A stretch of DNA of 44,431 bases, from positions 1 to 44,431 of the forward strand of contig JAHIWP010000050.1 of assembly GCA_018816095.1 (NCBI GenBank), in the 5' to 3' direction. Shown piece by piece: positions 41,341-44,431 of the stretch. Numbering within the stretch: the first letter of the stretch is position 1; each line of letters opens with the position of its first letter. Under the pieces are notes generated by a model, which saw only the letters and a list, made by a program, of their open reading frames with translations, ran no database searches and was not told where the DNA came from. Source of the stretch: Gammaproteobacteria bacterium (GTDB lineage: Bacteria; Pseudomonadota; Gammaproteobacteria; Pseudomonadales; Pseudomonadaceae). A program made the position numbers and the translations under genes.

Positions 41341-41364
41341 GATCTGCTGCACGTCGGCGATCCG
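41341..41364 (-). repeat. Fragment of the dispersed repeat seen after serA
   Basis: GATCTGCTGCACGTCGGCGA and the next four bases match the reverse complement of the distal end of the 10848-10972 repeat at 22 of 24 positions. It starts 10 nt after the algR stop. Confidence 0.55.
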
Positions 41365-41458
41365 ATCGTAGAGGCGAAGGGGCATTGACTCTCCGGTTGC
41401 AGGCCTGATGTGGGCCAGCCTGTTATTATCCTTGGCAGTTCGTTTTCTGGAATTGCTC

Positions 41459-42397
41459 ATGTCTCGCGAAATCCGCATTGCCACCCGTAAAAGTGCCCTG
41501 GCCCTGTGGCAGGCCGAACACGTCAAAGCCCGTTTGGAGCACGCGCACCCTGGCCTCAAGGTTAGCCTGGTGCCGATGGTCAGCCGTGGCGACAAACTGC
41601 TCGACGCGCCGCTGGCGAAAATCGGCGGCAAGGGGTTGTTTGTTAAAGAGCTGGAAACCGCGCTGCTGGAGAACCAAGCCGACATCGCCGTGCATTCGAT
41701 GAAGGATGTGCCGATGGACTTCCCTGAAGGCCTGGGACTGTATTGCATCTGCGAGCGCGAAGACCCACGTGACGCCTTCGTTTCAAACACCTATGCCAGC
41801 CTTGATGCCTTGCCTGCGGGCAGTGTTGTTGGCACCTCCAGCCTGCGTCGCCAGGCGCAGCTGCTGGCGCGCCGGCCGGATCTGAAAATCCAATTCCTGC
41901 GTGGCAACGTCAACACCCGCCTGGCCAAGCTGGATGCCGGTGATTACGACGCGATCATCCTCGCCGCTGCTGGTTTGATCCGTCTGGGCTTCGAAAGCCG
42001 CATTCGCGCCTCGATTAGCGCCGAAGACAGCCTGCCGGCTGGCGGCCAGGGGGCTGTGGGGATTGAGTGCCGCAGCGCCGACAGCGAAATCCATGCCTTG
42101 CTGGCGCCCCTGCATCACCGCGACACCGCGGTACGGGTAACGGCTGAGCGCGCGCTGAACAAACACCTGAATGGCGGCTGCCAGGTGCCGATTGCCTGCT
42201 ATGCGCTGCTTGAAGGTGAGCAGCTGTGGTTGCGTGGATTGGTCGGCCAGCCGGATGGTTCGCAACTGCTGCGCGCCGAGCAGCGCGCCAGTAGTGCAGA
42301 TGCCGAACAACTCGGCGTTGCGGTGGCTGAAGCCCTGTTGGCGCAGGGTGCAGCGGCCATCCTGCAAGCTGTGTACGGTGAGGCCGCGGCCGAGTGA
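41459..42397 (+). CDS. hemC: Porphobilinogen deaminase (hydroxymethylbilane synthase)
   Basis: HemC polymerises four porphobilinogens into hydroxymethylbilane. The 312-residue enzyme has the cofactor-attachment Cys241 in L-N-G-G-C-Q-V-P-I, the N-terminal [23 protein letters not shown] and T-S-S-L-R-R. It lies downstream of algR as in P. aeruginosa, and its stop overlaps the hemD start (GTGA). Confidence 0.98.
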   Translation: MSREIRIATRKSALALWQAEHVKARLEHAHPGLKVSLVPMVSRGDKLLDAPLAKIGGKGLFVKELETALLENQADIAVHSMKDVPMDFPEGLGLYCICEREDPRDAFVSNTYASLDALPAGSVVGTSSLRRQAQLLARRPDLKIQFLRGNVNTRLAKLDAGDYDAIILAAAGLIRLGFESRIRASISAEDSLPAGGQGAVGIECRSADSEIHALLAPLHHRDTAVRVTAERALNKHLNGGCQVPIACYALLEGEQLWLRGLVGQPDGSQLLRAEQRASSADAEQLGVAVAEALLAQGAAAILQAVYGEAAAE

Positions 42398-43167
42398 AAG
42401 GGTGGCGTTTGCTGCTAACGCGGCCGACTCAGGAGTCGGCCGCACTCGCTGCAACCTTGGCCCAGCAGGGTATTTACACTAGTAGTTTGCCGTTGCTGGC
42501 TATCGAGGCGCTGGGCGGGTGTGCCGAACTACGCACCACACTGACGGGGCTGAGCCGCTACTGCGCCGTGATCGTGGTGAGTAAACCCGCAGCGCGTTTG
42601 GGGCTCGAACTATTGCAGCGCTACCAGGTGGCAACACCTGTCACTCAGCCTTGGTTCAGTGTTGGTGCTGCCACGGCGCAGATCCTTCAGGAGCATGGCC
42701 TGCAGGTGCATTATCCCGATCAGGGCGATGACAGTGAGGCGCTGCTGGCGCTGCCGGCATTTCAGCAGGCACTGGCGGCGGCCGCTAATCCACTGGTGCT
42801 CATCCTGCGTGGTGAAGGTGGTCGAGAGTACATGGCCGAGCGTTTGCGCGGCCAAGGCGTGCAGGTCGACTGTCTCGCCCTGTATCGGCGGGTGCTGCCG
42901 GAATACCCGCCGGCGGCGCTGGCCAAGCAGGTTGAAACCGAACACTTGAACGCCCTGATGGTCAGCAGTGGGCAGGGCTTTGTGCATTTACGCGAGCTGG
43001 CTGCCGAGGCGTGGGCTGAGCTGGCCCTGCTACCCTTATTTGTACCCAGCCCGCGCGTCGCCGAAATGGCCCGTGCTGCAGGTGCGCAATTTGTTGTGGA
43101 TTGCCGTGGCGCGAGTGCCGCGGCGTTGCTGGCGGCGTTGCAAGCGCAACCTACCCCTGATCTCTGA
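42394..43167 (+). CDS. hemD: Uroporphyrinogen-III synthase
   Basis: The 257-residue HemD-fold protein starts with GTG within the hemC stop. Recognisable segments are [44 protein letters not shown] and L-M-V-S-S-G-Q-G. It closes and rearranges hydroxymethylbilane to uroporphyrinogen III. HemD sequences are poorly conserved, but position and motifs leave little doubt. Confidence 0.95.
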   Translation: MKGWRLLLTRPTQESAALAATLAQQGIYTSSLPLLAIEALGGCAELRTTLTGLSRYCAVIVVSKPAARLGLELLQRYQVATPVTQPWFSVGAATAQILQEHGLQVHYPDQGDDSEALLALPAFQQALAAAANPLVLILRGEGGREYMAERLRGQGVQVDCLALYRRVLPEYPPAALAKQVETEHLNALMVSSGQGFVHLRELAAEAWAELALLPLFVPSPRVAEMARAAGAQFVVDCRGASAAALLAALQAQPTPDL

Positions 43168-43183
43168 CGCAAAGGATGGATAC

Positions 43184-44389
43184 GTGAGCGAAGCAACTAC
43201 TCCGAAAGATCAAGCCCCGAACGAGCAAGCGCAGACGCCGGTGGATGTCGCCACGGACATACCGCTCACGCCTGCACCCGGCGCGAATAAATCGGCCGCA
43301 CGTGGTAATGGCCTGGCGCTGCTGGCATTACTGATTGCGGCGGCAGGTGCCGGCGCTGGGGGCTGGGGGCTGTGGCAGCTACACGGGATGGAGGCACGCG
43401 AGCAGCAACAGCTGAGCCAGTTGCAGGATGGGCGTAATGAAGCGCTGAGCGCGGCGCAGAGCCTGACGCAGGTTGGCCGGACGCTGGAGGCGCGTATAGA
43501 CCAGCTGCCCAGCGTTGATGAGTTGGAGTCGCGTCGTCGCCTGCTGACGCAGCTGCAAGGGGAGCAGCAGTTACTCAACCAGCGTCTGGAGACAGTGCTG
43601 GGAGCCAGCCGGCAAGACTGGCGCTTGGCTGAGGCCGAGCACCTACTGCGCCTAGCCAGCCTGCGACTGTCTGCGTTGCAGGACGTAAACAGTGCCACCG
43701 CGCTGGTGCAGGCCGCCGATGAAATCCTCCGTGAACAAAATGATCCTGCTGCGTTTGCTGCTCGCGAGCAGCTGGCCAGAAGCCTGCAAGCGCTGCGTTC
43801 GACTCTCAACCCAGACCGTACCGGGTTGTTCCTCCAGCTCGGCGCGTTGCGTGAGCAGGTAGCACAACTCAACGCCCAGGCTCCGGTGTTTAGTGGTGAA
43901 GGTGGTGTGCTCAGTGAATTGGCGAGCGAGGGTGCTGCTGAGCCGCAATGGTGGCAGCGCGCCTTGCAGACCCTGTCGGAATATTTCCGCATCGACTTCA
44001 ATGCCGATCGCAATATTCGCCCGGTGTTGGCCGGTCAGAGCCTGACTCAGGTGCGTCTGGCGCTCAGCCTGGCGCTGGAGCAGGCGCAATGGGGCGCGTT
44101 GCATGGCCAGAACGACGTCTATCAACAGGCCTTGCAGCAGGCGCGCGAGGTGTTGGATGCGCACTTTGATCTGGACAACCCGAACAGTCGTGCCTTGCGC
44201 GCGCGTATCGATGAGTTGGCCGAGCAGCCGATTGCGGTGACACCACCGGACTTGGCGCCAACGCTGAATGCCGTGCAGGCATATATTCAGGCCAAGCAGG
44301 CCGCACGTCTGCAGCAGCCCAGCGAGACTAAGCCCACGGCCAGTGCCGCAGAGGCTGCCGAGGCTTCATCGCAGGAGGCGCTGCAATGA
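43184..44389 (+). CDS. hemX: HemX-type uroporphyrinogen-III C-methyltransferase-like membrane protein
   Basis: The 401-residue protein has a disordered, Pro/Ala/Thr-rich N-terminus, one TM helix (about residues 43-63, L-A-L-L-A-L-L-I-A-A-A-G-A-G-A), a coiled-coil stretch (Q-L-S-Q-L-Q-D and Q-L-L-N-Q-R-L-E), then the HemX domain (W-R-L-A-E-A-E-H-L-L-R-L-A and D-L-D-N-P-N-S). Despite the family name there is no SAM-methyltransferase motif; HemX has no proven enzyme activity and may organise haem enzymes. The start is GTG with AGGA upstream. Its stop overlaps hemY. Confidence 0.92.
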   Translation: MSEATTPKDQAPNEQAQTPVDVATDIPLTPAPGANKSAARGNGLALLALLIAAAGAGAGGWGLWQLHGMEAREQQQLSQLQDGRNEALSAAQSLTQVGRTLEARIDQLPSVDELESRRRLLTQLQGEQQLLNQRLETVLGASRQDWRLAEAEHLLRLASLRLSALQDVNSATALVQAADEILREQNDPAAFAAREQLARSLQALRSTLNPDRTGLFLQLGALREQVAQLNAQAPVFSGEGGVLSELASEGAAEPQWWQRALQTLSEYFRIDFNADRNIRPVLAGQSLTQVRLALSLALEQAQWGALHGQNDVYQQALQQAREVLDAHFDLDNPNSRALRARIDELAEQPIAVTPPDLAPTLNAVQAYIQAKQAARLQQPSETKPTASAAEAAEASSQEALQ

Positions 44390-44431
44390 AGCGTATCTAC
44401 TGGTTGCTGTTGATCTTGGCGGTTGTCGCCG
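44386..44431 (+). CDS. hemY: HemY-like protein, N-terminal fragment cut by the window edge
   Basis: An ATG overlapping the hemX stop opens M-K-R-I-Y-W-L-L-L-I-L-A-V-V-A, a membrane-anchor start as expected for HemY, the TPR-containing partner normally encoded after hemX. Only 15 residues are visible, so the call depends on synteny. Confidence 0.8.
   Translation, partial: MKRIYWLLLILAVVA

Noticed and set aside
41385..41429. TTGACT and TATTAT upstream of hemC as a sigma-70 promoter
   Set aside because: The hexamers are 33 bp apart, far from the usual 17, so they cannot form one promoter.

Overview
The window is chromosomal DNA of a Pseudomonas in the broad sense. Diagnostic blocks are algZ(fimS)-algR-hemC-hemD-hemX, lppL-lysA-dapF-DUF484-xerC-HAD, glnK-amtB, cyaY, rnk, cyaA, argH and the Pseudomonas RNA polymerase factor sutA. 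A second amtB directly behind glnK-amtB recalls P. stutzeri-type genomes; the species cannot be fixed from sequence alone. Most of the window is conserved core genome, and the unusual features are small.

Layout. (1) 1-1.2 kb is accessory DNA: the 3' end of an IS30-type transposase, a yegP gene truncated by that element, and an AT-rich orphan membrane gene. (2) 1.3-9.1 kb holds a penicillin/AHL acylase divergent from an AraC regulator, a six-TM chemoreceptor, a thioredoxin-like DUF6436 protein, an alpha/beta hydrolase and a DUF2059 protein. (3) 9.1-17.1 kb holds a 2OG-Fe(II) oxygenase / DUF523 (TudS-like) / DUF4399 cluster, serA divergent from a D-2-hydroxyglutarate dehydrogenase, an FAH-family protein, and two paralogous SdiA-regulated-domain proteins flanking a CarO-like BOF protein. 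TTAAG-N6-TTAAG boxes, the published BqsR/CarR motif, precede two of these last three genes. (4) 17.1-22.5 kb holds a MATE transporter divergent from a LysR regulator, a PuuD/SpuA-like amidotransferase, comM/yifB and ubiK. (5) 22.5-26.6 kb is the nitrogen operon glnK-amtB1-amtB2, with a readable sigma-54 promoter and two helically phased NtrC-type sites, followed by sutA. (6) 26.6-32.6 kb is the six-gene minus-strand operon lppL-lysA-dapF-DUF484-xerC-HAD, divergent from cyaY-DUF1289-rnk. (7) 32.6-39.3 kb is all minus strand: cyaA with an in-frame palindromic insertion, a TIGR02647 protein coupled to a periplasmic solute-binding protein, a small unknown protein, an SSAT-like acetyltransferase and argH. 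(8) 39.5 kb to the end is algZ-algR and hemC-hemD-hemX-hemY, with hemY cut by the window edge.

The best candidates for new biology are: the palindromic element read through in frame inside cyaA; the three-repeat BqsR/CarR-type box at a locus with duplicated SdiA-regulated propellers around a CarO-like protein; the tandem, non-identical amtB genes under one NtrC/sigma-54 promoter; and a dispersed 125-bp hairpin repeat behind serA with a fragment between algR and hemC. I saw no CRISPR array, tRNA, rRNA, prophage or recognisable defence system. No clearly novel multi-gene system is evident.
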